Shown: in pieces, positions 37,134-46,070 of the stretch
Numbering within the stretch: the first letter of the stretch is position 1
Layout: each line of letters begins with the position of its first letter
Source: Bog-756 sp963806455
GTDB taxonomy: Bacteria; Actinomycetota; Acidimicrobiia; Acidimicrobiales; RAAP-2
Length of the DNA stretch: 64,000 nucleotides
NCBI GenBank assembly: GCA_963806455.1
Contig: CAWDXZ010000006.1
Coordinates: 434,001-498,000 of the forward strand
Direction of reading: 5' to 3'
Position numbers and translations under genes: made by a program
The notes under the pieces: generated by a model
What the model was told of the DNA's origin: nothing
The model's input: only the letters and a program-made list of their open reading frames with translations
Database searches by the model: none

Positions 37134-39221
37134 ATGATCACAACGCCACCGGCGGAGCCCTCCACCGTCACCGACCACCTCGCCCGGGGGACCGGTCTCG
37201 ACCGCGTCGCCATGGAGATCGAAGAGGGCGGCGCCAAGGGACCGCCCACCCGTCGCCTTGAGCCCGCCGCGCTCCTCCCCTACCTCCTGGCCGGGACGGC
37301 CTACCTGGCCCTGTCTCTCGTGGTGTGGTGGCACGTCCTGGCCCACCTGAGCACCGTGACCACCTGCGGGTGCGGGGACACGGCGCTCACCCTGTGGGTG
37401 GTCAAGTGGCCGGCCTACGCCCTCAGCCACGGGCTCAACCCGCTCTACTCGTCCAAGATGCTGGTCCCGCAGGGGATCAACATGGTGCCCAACTCCCTGG
37501 CGCTCGGCCTGTTGACCGCTCCGCTCACGTGGCTGTCGGGCCCGGTGGCCTCGCTCAACGTCATCGACGTGATCTCGCCCCCGCTGTCGGCGCTGGCCAT
37601 GTTCTGGCTCCTCTCGCGCTGGGTGCGCTGGGCGCCGGCGTGCTTCGCCGGCGGCCTGTTCTTCGGGTTCTCACCCTTCGCCATGGTGAGCCTGGCCCTC
37701 GGCCATCCCAACTTCGGGCTCCTCGCCCCGGTCCCACTCATCATCGGCTGCCTCGACGAGCTCTTCGTCCGACGGCGCCACCCGCCGGCCCTGACCGGGG
37801 TGACGCTCGGCCTGCTCACCGTGGTCGAGTTCTTCGTCAGCGTCGAAGTGCTGTTGCTGGCCGTCCTGTTCTCGTTGTTCGCCGCCCTGCTGGTCGGCCT
37901 GTGGGCCACCGTGACCCGACCGCCGGGGGCCGGCGACGCGCTGAGGCGTGCCACGGTGGGGATGGCGGTTGCGGCCGGGACGGCAGGGGCCCTCCTCGCC
38001 TACCCGCTCTGGTTCTTCTTCAAGGGCCCCGCCCATCTGGCCGGACGGGCCTGGCCCGACTCGCCGGCCGGGACGGTGGCCACCACACCGGGTGACTTCG
38101 TCGACGGTTTCATCGGCCGTCCCCTGACCGGGATCATGCACCTGTTCGGCGGGTACCAGGGCCCGCGCCTGCCGCTGTTGTCGTTCCTCGGCACCGGCGT
38201 GCTCGTCGTGGTGGTGGCGGGTGTGGTGATCTGGTGGCGCGATCACCGTCTGGTGCTGTTCGGTCTGCTCGGGCTGATCGGTGCGGCGCTCTCGCTCGGC
38301 GTGGTCAACGGTCAGCTCTCGCCCTGGCGACTGTTCACCCATGTCGCCGTCCTCGACAACGTGGTGCCCGTCAACATCAGCGCCATCATCGACACCTGCG
38401 TGGCGGTGATGGTGGCCGTCACCATGGGGCACGCCCGGTCCGCCGCCCAGAACCTGGGCCAGCGGAGGGCGGCACTGGTCGGCGCGGCCGTCGCCGCGCT
38501 CGCCCTGGTGCCCGTGGCGGTGGCCGTCTGGCCCAACCTGCCGATGACCGTGCGCCCGGTGACCGTGCCCCGATGGTTCGCCGCCGCCGGGCCCGGCCTG
38601 ACCGGGCACCAGGTGGTCCTGCCCTACCCGGCCTCGCTCGGCGGCATCCAATCCTCACTCTGGTGGCAGGCCTCCGACGACCTGGCCTTCGCCATGGTGG
38701 GTGGCGGTGGGCCCGGGGTCAGCCCCTCCCGGGCCGGGGTCGAGAGGCCGGGGTTCGACCTGCTGGCCCGGGCCTCGCTCCCGCTCGGGCCCGCTCCCCT
38801 GCCTTCACCGTCCAACCTCACCGCCATCCGGTCCGCCCTGTCCCACTGGGGGGTCACGACGGTGGTCGTCCCGGACCAGCCAGACCTTCCGACCTACGAC
38901 CGCGGCCGGAGCATCCCCTACGCCGTCGGGCTGTTCACCGCCGTCATCGGCCGAGCCCCGACCAGCCGGGCGGGGGCGTGGGTGTGGACCGACGCGGCGG
39001 ACCTCGCAGCCGCCATCCCGATGACCCAGGAAGCCTTCGTCGCCTGCACCACGGCGAGCCCTGCCGTGCCGTCAGGATCGACCGTGGCCGCGTGCGTGCA
39101 GCGGGCCGGCACGGCCTCCACCGGCTCGGGACCGAGCACCCCGACACCGCCGCGCCCTGTCCCCCAACAGCCGGCCGGAGGCTCCCCGGCGCTCAGGAGG
39201 AGCGTGGCACCGGTGCAGTAG
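37134..39221 (+). CDS. Large polytopic membrane protein, GT-C-like paralogue D
   Basis: The protein of about 695 residues matches paralogues B and C. It has VTTCGCGDTALTLWVVKWPAYAL in the first loop (read in two parts), GFSPFAMVSLALGHPNFG, VEFFVSVEVL and SHWGVTTVVVPDQPDLPTYDRG near the C-terminus, ending RAGAWVWTDA. The shared soluble domain suggests that the C-terminal part has a conserved role. The ATG at 37134 is chosen; an ATG at 37212 would also keep all helices. It begins a plus-strand unit with two acyltransferase genes, 10 bases and then 4 bases (overlap) apart. Confidence 0.78.
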   Translation: MITTPPAEPSTVTDHLARGTGLDRVAMEIEEGGAKGPPTRRLEPAALLPYLLAGTAYLALSLVVWWHVLAHLSTVTTCGCGDTALTLWVVKWPAYALSHGLNPLYSSKMLVPQGINMVPNSLALGLLTAPLTWLSGPVASLNVIDVISPPLSALAMFWLLSRWVRWAPACFAGGLFFGFSPFAMVSLALGHPNFGLLAPVPLIIGCLDELFVRRRHPPALTGVTLGLLTVVEFFVSVEVLLLAVLFSLFAALLVGLWATVTRPPGAGDALRRATVGMAVAAGTAGALLAYPLWFFFKGPAHLAGRAWPDSPAGTVATTPGDFVDGFIGRPLTGIMHLFGGYQGPRLPLLSFLGTGVLVVVVAGVVIWWRDHRLVLFGLLGLIGAALSLGVVNGQLSPWRLFTHVAVLDNVVPVNISAIIDTCVAVMVAVTMGHARSAAQNLGQRRAALVGAAVAALALVPVAVAVWPNLPMTVRPVTVPRWFAAAGPGLTGHQVVLPYPASLGGIQSSLWWQASDDLAFAMVGGGGPGVSPSRAGVERPGFDLLARASLPLGPAPLPSPSNLTAIRSALSHWGVTTVVVPDQPDLPTYDRGRSIPYAVGLFTAVIGRAPTSRAGAWVWTDAADLAAAIPMTQEAFVACTTASPAVPSGSTVAACVQRAGTASTGSGPSTPTPPRPVPQQPAGGSPALRRSVAPVQ

Positions 39222-39231
39222 AGTCCGGTCG

Positions 39232-40422
39232 GTGCAATCGCAGTATCGGCCCCCGCCGACGGTGGTGGCGGACGACGATGCGACCCCGACCGCCCACATG
39301 TCCGAGGACGAGGCGAGCGACCGTCCTCGATCGACCGGGTTCCGCCTGGGCAACCGGCCGCCGCTCACCGGGATCCGCGCCCTGGCGCTCTTCACCGTCC
39401 TGGCCTACCACTCCAATTTCAGGGCCCTCCCCGGGGCGTGGGTGGCGCTGCAGGTCTTCTTCGTGCTCAGCGGGTTCCTCATCACCGCCATGCTGGCCGG
39501 TGAGGGCCGGAGGAACGGTCGGATCAGCCTCAAAGGGTTCTATTCGAGGCGGGCCGCCCGGCTGCTCCCCCCGCTGGCATTGGCCATAGGTCTGCTCGCC
39601 GTCTACGCGTCCTTCGTGCACGTGGCGGACGCGTCCCGTCGCATCTGGGGCGACAGCGCCGCCGCGCTCTTCTACTACGCCGACTACCGCCAGGCGCTCG
39701 GCCACGCTCCGTTCTTCGGGTATTTCGCCCAGACCTGGTCGCTCTCGGTGGAGGAGCAGTTCTACATCCTGTGGTCGGTACTGATGGTGGCGGCCGTGGC
39801 CTGGCACAAGCGGCGCCTCGCCTACGGGTTCGCCATCGCCGGCATCGTGCTCAGCGTGGCCGACAGGCTGTGGCTGTCGTTGAGCCCGCACCAATTCAAC
39901 GACGTCGTGTTCACCCGCGTGTACTACGCCTTCGACAGCCGGGCCGACGCCCTCTTCCTCGGATGCGTCCTCGGGCTCCTGGCCGCCGACGGGCGCTTCA
40001 ACCGGTGGCCTCACTGGGCCGTCCGGTCGGTGGCCGGAGCGGCCCTCGCCTCGGTGGCCTTCATGATCTGGATCCTGCTCTACGCTCCGCTCTTCCAGGA
40101 GAACCTGACCGTGTGGTGGTTACCTTCCACCACGGTCGCCTCCGCCGTCATCATCGTGTACCTGGTGATGTCCCCGGCGGGTATCGGGGCGAAATTCGCC
40201 GGGCTGGGGCTCTTCGTCTTCATCGGCGACCTCTCCTACACGGTCTACATCGTCCACTTTCCCGTCTACCTGGCCCTCCAGCCCGGAGCCGACGGAACCC
40301 ACTGGCCGTTCTGGCCGACCGAGCTGGTCCGCCTGGCGATCGTCTTCGGCATCGCCATCGCCAGCTGGTACGGCATCGAGAAGCCGCTGGCCCGCTGGCG
40401 CGCCCGATCGGCGGCCCGATGA
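39232..40422 (+). CDS. Acyltransferase-3 membrane protein, no SGNH domain
   Basis: The 396-residue protein has the complete acyltransferase-3 helical domain: TGIRALALFTVLAYHSNF, QVFFVLSGFLITAML, SLSVEEQFYILWSV and VFIGDLSYTVYIVHFPVYL. It stops after GIEKPLARWRA, with no SGNH domain. It is probably paired with the following gene, which has one. The GTG at 39232 is chosen as start because it lies 10 bases after the upstream stop; an ATG at 39298 is an alternative. It most resembles the gene at 35755. Confidence 0.92.
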   Translation: MQSQYRPPPTVVADDDATPTAHMSEDEASDRPRSTGFRLGNRPPLTGIRALALFTVLAYHSNFRALPGAWVALQVFFVLSGFLITAMLAGEGRRNGRISLKGFYSRRAARLLPPLALAIGLLAVYASFVHVADASRRIWGDSAAALFYYADYRQALGHAPFFGYFAQTWSLSVEEQFYILWSVLMVAAVAWHKRRLAYGFAIAGIVLSVADRLWLSLSPHQFNDVVFTRVYYAFDSRADALFLGCVLGLLAADGRFNRWPHWAVRSVAGAALASVAFMIWILLYAPLFQENLTVWWLPSTTVASAVIIVYLVMSPAGIGAKFAGLGLFVFIGDLSYTVYIVHFPVYLALQPGADGTHWPFWPTELVRLAIVFGIAIASWYGIEKPLARWRARSAAR

Positions 40423-42545
40423 GCGACCACGTCCCCGAGCCCGGGTCCCCGCCGGTGGAGGGCGATCCGCCCCTCGACCGGATCCCGCCCCTCGACGGGG
40501 TCCGGGCCATCGCCATCACCCTGGTCCTCCTGTTCCACGGAGGGTTCGGTTGGGCGGGGGGCGGGTTCTTCGGGGTCGACGTGTTCTTCGTCCTGTCCGG
40601 CTTCCTCATCACCGGGCTGCTCGTGGCCGAGTTCGGCCGGAGCTCGGGCATCCGGCTCAAGCGCTTCTGGGGGCACCGGGTCCGGCGACTGGTGCCCGCC
40701 CTGCTGGCGCTGCTGGCCGCGGTGGCGGCCTACGCCGTGTTCTTCGCACCACCCGACACCCTCGGCCAGCTCCGCGGCGACGCGGTGGCCACCCTCCTGT
40801 ACGGCAACAACTGGCATCTGATCTCCGACGGCACGGGTTACTTCGCCGACCTCAACACGCCCCGGCCGCTCCTGCACACCTGGTCCCTGTCGATCGAGGA
40901 GCAGTTCTACCTGGTCTGGCCGCTGGTGGTCCTGGTCCTGCTGCGTGCGACCCGCTCCCTCAAGGCGCTCCTGGCCCTGGCGGTGGGCGGGGCGGCGGCC
41001 AGCGCCGTCGCCATGGCCGTCCTCTTCGGCGGGGGCGCGGGCGCGGGGCGCGCCTACTACGGCACCGACACCCGGGCCCAGGCCCTACTGATCGGGGCGG
41101 CCCTCGCCGTCCTGCTCGCCCATCCGTTGGGGGGCCGCTCGGCCGGGCCGGCCGGCGGCGGCCGGGTGTCGCTGGTGCGACCGGTGCGCACCACGGCATG
41201 GAGCCGTGGGTTGCTGGTGGCCCTGGGTGGGGCCGGCCTGGTGGTGCTGGTCTGGATGTCGGTCACCACCACCAGCGCCACCCATTGGATCTACCGGGGT
41301 GGCTTCGCTCTGGTCGCCCTGTCGGCGGCCGCGCTGGTGGCCAGTGTGGCCCTCGTCCCCGCCAGCCCGTGGGGGCGGGCCCTCTCCCTCCGGCCGGTCC
41401 GGTACGTGGGGGCCATCTCCTACGGCCTCTACCTCTGGCACTGGCCCGTCTTCGTCCTGGTGGACAACGCCCGCACCGGACTGGAGGGCTGGCCCCTGTT
41501 CGCGCTGCGGGCCGGGGTGTCGGGGGCGGTGGCCGCCCTCTCGTTCCACCTGCTGGAGATGCCCATCCGGCGCCACGCCCTGCGTGGGTGGCAAGGCTGG
41601 GTCGCCACCCCGGTGGCCGTCGGGGGGACCGCCGTGCTGGTGCTGGCGGCCACGGCCGGAGCCGTCCCCGGCCTCGGCACCCAGAGCGTGTCGAGCACCC
41701 TCAGCCCTCCCCCGGCGGGACGAGGCCCGCACTCGGGGGAGACGGCCGATGTGCCGGTGGTCACCGCCGGCACCGGTGGGCCCATCCGGGCCCTGCTGGT
41801 CGGGGACTCCGAAGCCAGCTTCCTCGGCTTCGGCCTGGGCCCCGAATCGGCGGGGTTCGGTGTCGACTACGCCGGCGACGGCGTGTTCGGCTGCGGGCTG
41901 CTCCACGGAGACACCCTGTTCCACGGGACGGTCGTCGAGGGGACCGAGGGCCAGCGCGGTGGACACCAGGGCGTCTCGTGCCTGACCCAGCTGGCCCGGT
42001 GGCGCGTGGACCTGGCCGCGTTCCACCCTGATGTCGTGCTGCTGTCCGAGGGGGAGTACGAAGTGCGCGACCAACGCCTGGGTGACACCTGGACCCACAT
42101 CGGCGAGCCGGCCTTCGACCGGGCCGAGGTGGGGGCTCTGGAGGGCGCGGTGGCCGCTCTCCGTTCGACCGGCGCCACGGTCGTCCTGCTCACTGCGGTC
42201 TACTACCACCAGCCGGAGCAACCCGACGGTGCGCCGTGGCCCGAGGACGACCCCAAGCGGGTGGACCTGTTCAACGCCATGCTCCGCCGGGTGGCCGCCG
42301 GGTCGGGGAACAAGGTGGTGGTCGAGGACCTCAACGCCCACCTCGATCCGGGCGGTCATTACGCCCAGGACCTCGGCGGCGTGAACATCCGCTACGCCGA
42401 CGGCATCCACGTGGAGGCGGCGGGGGCCAAGCTGGCGGCACCGTGGCTGCTGACCCAGGTGGCCCGGCTGGGGGCAGCCGACCGGGCCGGACCGACGTCG
42501 ACGGTGAGCCCGACCCCGGCGGGCCCCGGAACCACACCCTCCTAG
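40419..42545 (+). CDS. Acyltransferase-3 membrane protein with SGNH domain
   Basis: The protein of about 708 residues has LDGVRAIAITLVLLFHGGFG, VFFVLSGFLITGLL and SLSIEEQFYLVWPL in its membrane domain, then an SGNH domain of about 270 residues. The nucleophile block reads LLVGDSEASFLGFGL, with Glu where its neighbours have Val, but the Ser is kept. YADGIHVEAA supplies Asp and His. The ATG overlaps the previous stop by 4 bases, so it is translationally coupled to the SGNH-less partner. The gene converges with the minus-strand membrane-protein gene, with only 9 bases between stops. Confidence 0.92.
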   Translation: MSDHVPEPGSPPVEGDPPLDRIPPLDGVRAIAITLVLLFHGGFGWAGGGFFGVDVFFVLSGFLITGLLVAEFGRSSGIRLKRFWGHRVRRLVPALLALLAAVAAYAVFFAPPDTLGQLRGDAVATLLYGNNWHLISDGTGYFADLNTPRPLLHTWSLSIEEQFYLVWPLVVLVLLRATRSLKALLALAVGGAAASAVAMAVLFGGGAGAGRAYYGTDTRAQALLIGAALAVLLAHPLGGRSAGPAGGGRVSLVRPVRTTAWSRGLLVALGGAGLVVLVWMSVTTTSATHWIYRGGFALVALSAAALVASVALVPASPWGRALSLRPVRYVGAISYGLYLWHWPVFVLVDNARTGLEGWPLFALRAGVSGAVAALSFHLLEMPIRRHALRGWQGWVATPVAVGGTAVLVLAATAGAVPGLGTQSVSSTLSPPPAGRGPHSGETADVPVVTAGTGGPIRALLVGDSEASFLGFGLGPESAGFGVDYAGDGVFGCGLLHGDTLFHGTVVEGTEGQRGGHQGVSCLTQLARWRVDLAAFHPDVVLLSEGEYEVRDQRLGDTWTHIGEPAFDRAEVGALEGAVAALRSTGATVVLLTAVYYHQPEQPDGAPWPEDDPKRVDLFNAMLRRVAAGSGNKVVVEDLNAHLDPGGHYAQDLGGVNIRYADGIHVEAAGAKLAAPWLLTQVARLGAADRAGPTSTVSPTPAGPGTTPS

Positions 42546-42554
42546 AGCCTCCCA

Positions 42555-44405
42555 TTAGGAACCCCGGCCGATGACCACCACGGCCATGTCCCCCACCCGG
42601 CCGGCATAACCGGGCAGTCGGGAGGAGGTCGGCGCCCACGTGTAGAGCTGGACCTGTCGGGGAGCGGAGGAGGCGGGGGCCACGTAGCCCGGTCCGAACT
42701 GGGCCCTCCACAGATGGTTGACCCGGGGGTGGTAGCCGTGCGCATCGAGCTGGTTGACCAGGCCGATGAACTCCTCGGTGTCGAGTAGGCCGGTGAGCTG
42801 GGTGCCCGCCCCGTTGTCCCCGACGAAGACCGTGCCCCGGGGGTCCAGTGACGGCGCCACCAACGAGAAGAGGTGCTCCACCCGTGGATCCGAGACGGTC
42901 CGAAGATCGGGTAGCGCCACCACCCGCACGGTGAGGACGACACCGGCCACCACGGCCAGGGTGCACAAGCCGAGCTGCAGGAGGAGGACGGGGCGGGCGG
43001 GCGACGACGAGCGGTGTCCGGCGGTGGACCAACGGAGCGGCCGGGGCAGCAAGCCCGACCCGATGAGGGCACCGACCGGGATCACCACCGCCCAGATCAC
43101 CAGGTAGCCGAAGACGAACCCCACGACGTGCGAGACGGCCACCACCGTGGTCACGCACCCGATGAGGGTCAGGCTCCCGAGCCCGGCGGCAAACCGCCGT
43201 CGTTGGTGCACGCCGACGACGGCCACGGTCGCGGCCAGCGCGACCACGACGGCGGTGGTCGCCACCGCGGCGGCCGGGTGCCGCGGTGTTCCCCCCAGGA
43301 GGGAGCTCATGATCTCCGAAGGACCCACCACCATCACGCCGAAGGCCGACACCGCCGACCGCAGGCTGGCCCCGAGCGACTGGCCCTGGTGGGGGGCGGT
43401 GAAGAAGCGGTAGATGAGGGTGAAGTTCCCAGGGTGGTTGGTGACCTGCTGCACGACGGGCGGGATCCACATGACCACCAGCACCGCCAGGGCGGCCCCG
43501 GCCCAGGCCCACCGTCGCCAGGGCGGTGGGCCGGCGCCCTCGACGGTCGCCCCTGATCCCTCGGCGTCGGTCGGGGCGCCGCCCGCGTGGGCCCCCGGCC
43601 GTCGCCGGTCGGCCAGGGCCGTCACCGTCCAAACGACACCGGCCACCACCACGACCGTGGCCACCAGCGGCAGGGTCGAGATGTCGGTCTGCACGACGAC
43701 GGAACCCACCACCACGACGGCCACCAGTGAGAGGGCCGACCGGTCGACGGCCGCCGCGCCGAGCAGGACGACCAGCAGCAGGGGGAAGATCACGACCATC
43801 GGGTTCCAGGGGCTGACCAGGGCGCCGAGGGCGCCCTCGGAATAGGTCGTGCTGCCCGGGGAGACCGCGGCCAGCACCGAGGCCAGCACGCAGATCCAGA
43901 GCGCGGCCCACAGCGCCCGGGCCGGCGTGGAACGACGGCGCACCACCTCGACGCATCCCAGAGCGGCCAGGGCGTTGATGAGGGTGGCCCCGACGAACAT
44001 GGCCTTGGCGCCCGAGCCGAACAACCGGTAGCCCAACGACAGCAGATAGAAGTAGGCCGGGCCCGGGTGGTTCCAGTTGTTGTGGTCGAAGACGCCCAGC
44101 TGTTGGCGCCACTCGAGCGCCCGGCGGGTGTGGAGGTCGATGAGGGCGAGGTCGTCGGGAAGGTAGATGTGGCCGCCGGGGGTGGCCAGCAGCCGGACCA
44201 CCGCCACCGCGAACGGCACGCCCACGACGAGAAAGGCCAGCGCCGTCAACCCGGCCGCCGAGGGGAACGGGGCGGGGGCGGCCGACGGGTCGCCGGCCGC
44301 CCGACCGGTCCGCCGATGGCGAGGGGAAGGGATCGACGCCGCCGGTGACGGGTCGTGCGGAGGGTCGTCAGCCAGGATCAGACGGGGCTGTCGGTCCGGA
44401 TCCAC
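42555..44405 (-). CDS. Polytopic membrane protein, putative GT-C type
   Basis: The 616-residue protein has about 12 helices and a short periplasmic C-terminal domain. The loop after the first helix reads PDDLALIDLHTRRALEW and is followed by WNHPGPAYFYLLSLGYRLFGSGA, a well-conserved block in uncharacterised actinobacterial proteins. The two acidic residues fit a GT-C catalytic loop. The C-terminal part contains FVGDNGAGTQLTGL and PGYAGRVGDMAVVVIG. The function is unknown. The GTG at 44405 is the first usable start. It follows the NifU-like gene by 60 bases. Confidence 0.72.
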   Translation of the reverse strand: MDPDRQPRLILADDPPHDPSPAASIPSPRHRRTGRAAGDPSAAPAPFPSAAGLTALAFLVVGVPFAVAVVRLLATPGGHIYLPDDLALIDLHTRRALEWRQQLGVFDHNNWNHPGPAYFYLLSLGYRLFGSGAKAMFVGATLINALAALGCVEVVRRRSTPARALWAALWICVLASVLAAVSPGSTTYSEGALGALVSPWNPMVVIFPLLLVVLLGAAAVDRSALSLVAVVVVGSVVVQTDISTLPLVATVVVVAGVVWTVTALADRRRPGAHAGGAPTDAEGSGATVEGAGPPPWRRWAWAGAALAVLVVMWIPPVVQQVTNHPGNFTLIYRFFTAPHQGQSLGASLRSAVSAFGVMVVGPSEIMSSLLGGTPRHPAAAVATTAVVVALAATVAVVGVHQRRRFAAGLGSLTLIGCVTTVVAVSHVVGFVFGYLVIWAVVIPVGALIGSGLLPRPLRWSTAGHRSSSPARPVLLLQLGLCTLAVVAGVVLTVRVVALPDLRTVSDPRVEHLFSLVAPSLDPRGTVFVGDNGAGTQLTGLLDTEEFIGLVNQLDAHGYHPRVNHLWRAQFGPGYVAPASSAPRQVQLYTWAPTSSRLPGYAGRVGDMAVVVIGRGS

Positions 44406-44465
44406 GGATCGATCATGCTACGGCAACCGCTTGGGCGCGGCCCGGGTGACGACCCGGACCCGCCG

Positions 44466-44903
44466 TCAGAAGCTGGGGACGTACCCGCCGCGGCCCATGG
44501 ACTCGCTCTCGAAGGGGTCGACGGACTCGTCGACCCCGCCGCGGACCTCGGTCACCCACGGCAGGCGGTCACGCAGGATGCGCTCGACTCCCCCCTGCAG
44601 GGTGGAGGCGCTGATGGCGCACGAGCTGCACGCCCCCTGCAGCTGGACCTCCACCACCCCGGTGACCGGATCCGCCGCCACGAGCACGAGATCGCCCCCG
44701 TCGGCCTGGACGGCCGGGCGCATGAGCTCGATGAGGCCGTTGAGCTGGGACAGCCGCTCACCGCGCTCATCATTGCCGAGCTGGTGGCCGGCGCCGTCGG
44801 AGGCGCCGTCACCGTCGTCGCCGTGGTCGCCACCGTCGTCGACCCGCCCCTCCACGGAAGGTTCGGCTGCCTGGTCCCCGCGTCGCTCAGTGTCCACAGC
44901 CAT
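44466..44903 (-). CDS. NifU-like C-terminal domain Fe-S protein
   Basis: The 145-residue protein ends with a NifU C-terminal domain: LIELMRPAVQADGGDLVLVA, VEVQLQGACSSCAISASTLQGGVERIL. The CxxC (ACSSCAI) would hold a transient Fe-S cluster for delivery to client proteins. The N-terminal 45 residues are acidic and disordered-looking. I chose the ATG at 44903 (MAVDTERRGD); the frame continues upstream to 44987 with Arg-rich residues. The protein resembles stand-alone NfuA/NifU-type proteins of actinobacteria. It is divergent from the flavin oxidoreductase gene. Confidence 0.87.
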   Translation of the reverse strand: MAVDTERRGDQAAEPSVEGRVDDGGDHGDDGDGASDGAGHQLGNDERGERLSQLNGLIELMRPAVQADGGDLVLVAADPVTGVVEVQLQGACSSCAISASTLQGGVERILRDRLPWVTEVRGGVDESVDPFESESMGRGGYVPSF

Positions 44904-45077
44904 ATCCTCTCGAAGTCGGACGGCTCGACGTCGCCCGGTCGGTCGGCCGTCGCCTGCTCGGTCCCAGTCTGCCGCGTGCCGGCGCACTTCCGTACATCCG
45001 ACGCTCCCGGCGTCGGATGTAGGGGCCCGGAGGGTTGCGCCCTTCGGCGGCGACGGCGGTTACCATGGCCTGTGCCC

Positions 45078-46070
45078 ATGGTAAGACCCGCCACCCCCCC
45101 GGGGGCGATCGGACTCATCCTTCCGACGTTCACCCAGGACACCTTGCCAGCATGGGCCCACCCCCTCCCCTCGGCCGAGCCGGTGGCCGACCCGGTGGCC
45201 GACCTGCGGGAGACCTGCCGGTCGGCCGAAGCACTCGGTGCGGACGCCCTGTGGGCCTGCGACCACCTGTTCTGGCACGGACCCTGTCTCGAGTCCATGA
45301 TGGCCCTGGCCGTGGCGGCCACGGCGACCACGCGGGCCACCCTCGGGACCTGTGTGGTGCAGCTCCCGCTGCGGCAGGCGCCCGAGGTGGCCAAGCAGGC
45401 CGCCACCCTCCAGGCCCTGACCCGGGGACGGTTCGTGCTCGGGGTGGGCGTGGGCAGCCACGAGGGCGAGTACCGGCAGTCCGGGGTCGACTTCCACACC
45501 CGGGGCCGCCTGCTCGACGCCGGGATCGTCGAGCTCCGTCGGGCGTGGGCCACCGGGCGGGTCGACCCGGGCACCGACACCGGGCCGGCGGTCGATTCCG
45601 ACCGCTACCGGCAGCTCCCGTCACCGCCCCCGGTTCCGGTGTGGGTCGGTGGCTCCTCCGAGGCCGCCCTTCGCAGGGCGGCCGGGTTGGCCGACGGGTG
45701 GATGCCGTTGTTCCTGAGCGCGGTCGCCTACCAGCAGGCGGTCGAGCGGCTGGCCAAAGAGGTCGATCGGGCCGGGCGGCCGGCGGGATCGGTGACCCCG
45801 GCCATGGTTCTGTTCGTCTCGATCGACGACGACCCCGCCGTGAGCCGACGGCGCGGGACCGAGTGGATGTCCTCGCTCTACGGCATACCGGCGAAGGCCT
45901 TCGAGCGCCACCTGGTGTCCGGCACGGCGACCGAGGTCGGTCGAGTCGTCGCCGATTTCCGTGACGCCGGCGCCAGCCATGTGGCCGTGTACATCACCGA
46001 CGACCACCCGCTGAACCAGTTCGAGCGTCTGATCGGCGCTCTGTCGCCCCTGGGGGTGACGGCGACATGA
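45078..46070 (+). CDS. Luciferase-like (LLM-class) flavin-dependent oxidoreductase
   Basis: The 330-residue protein is a TIM-barrel oxidoreductase using F420 or FMN. Typical blocks are GAIGLILPTFTQDTLPAW, ALGADALWACDHLFW, ATTRATLGTCVVQLPLRQA, ALTRGRFVLGVGVGSHEGEY and VWVGGSSEAALRRAAGLADGW. The cofactor cannot be told from sequence; F420 is common in this group in actinobacteria. The start at 45078 (ATG) gives the shortest N-terminus that keeps strand 1. The stop overlaps the start of the thiolase-like gene by 4 bases, so the two are translationally coupled and may act on the same acyl compound. Confidence 0.9.
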   Translation: MVRPATPPGAIGLILPTFTQDTLPAWAHPLPSAEPVADPVADLRETCRSAEALGADALWACDHLFWHGPCLESMMALAVAATATTRATLGTCVVQLPLRQAPEVAKQAATLQALTRGRFVLGVGVGSHEGEYRQSGVDFHTRGRLLDAGIVELRRAWATGRVDPGTDTGPAVDSDRYRQLPSPPPVPVWVGGSSEAALRRAAGLADGWMPLFLSAVAYQQAVERLAKEVDRAGRPAGSVTPAMVLFVSIDDDPAVSRRRGTEWMSSLYGIPAKAFERHLVSGTATEVGRVVADFRDAGASHVAVYITDDHPLNQFERLIGALSPLGVTAT

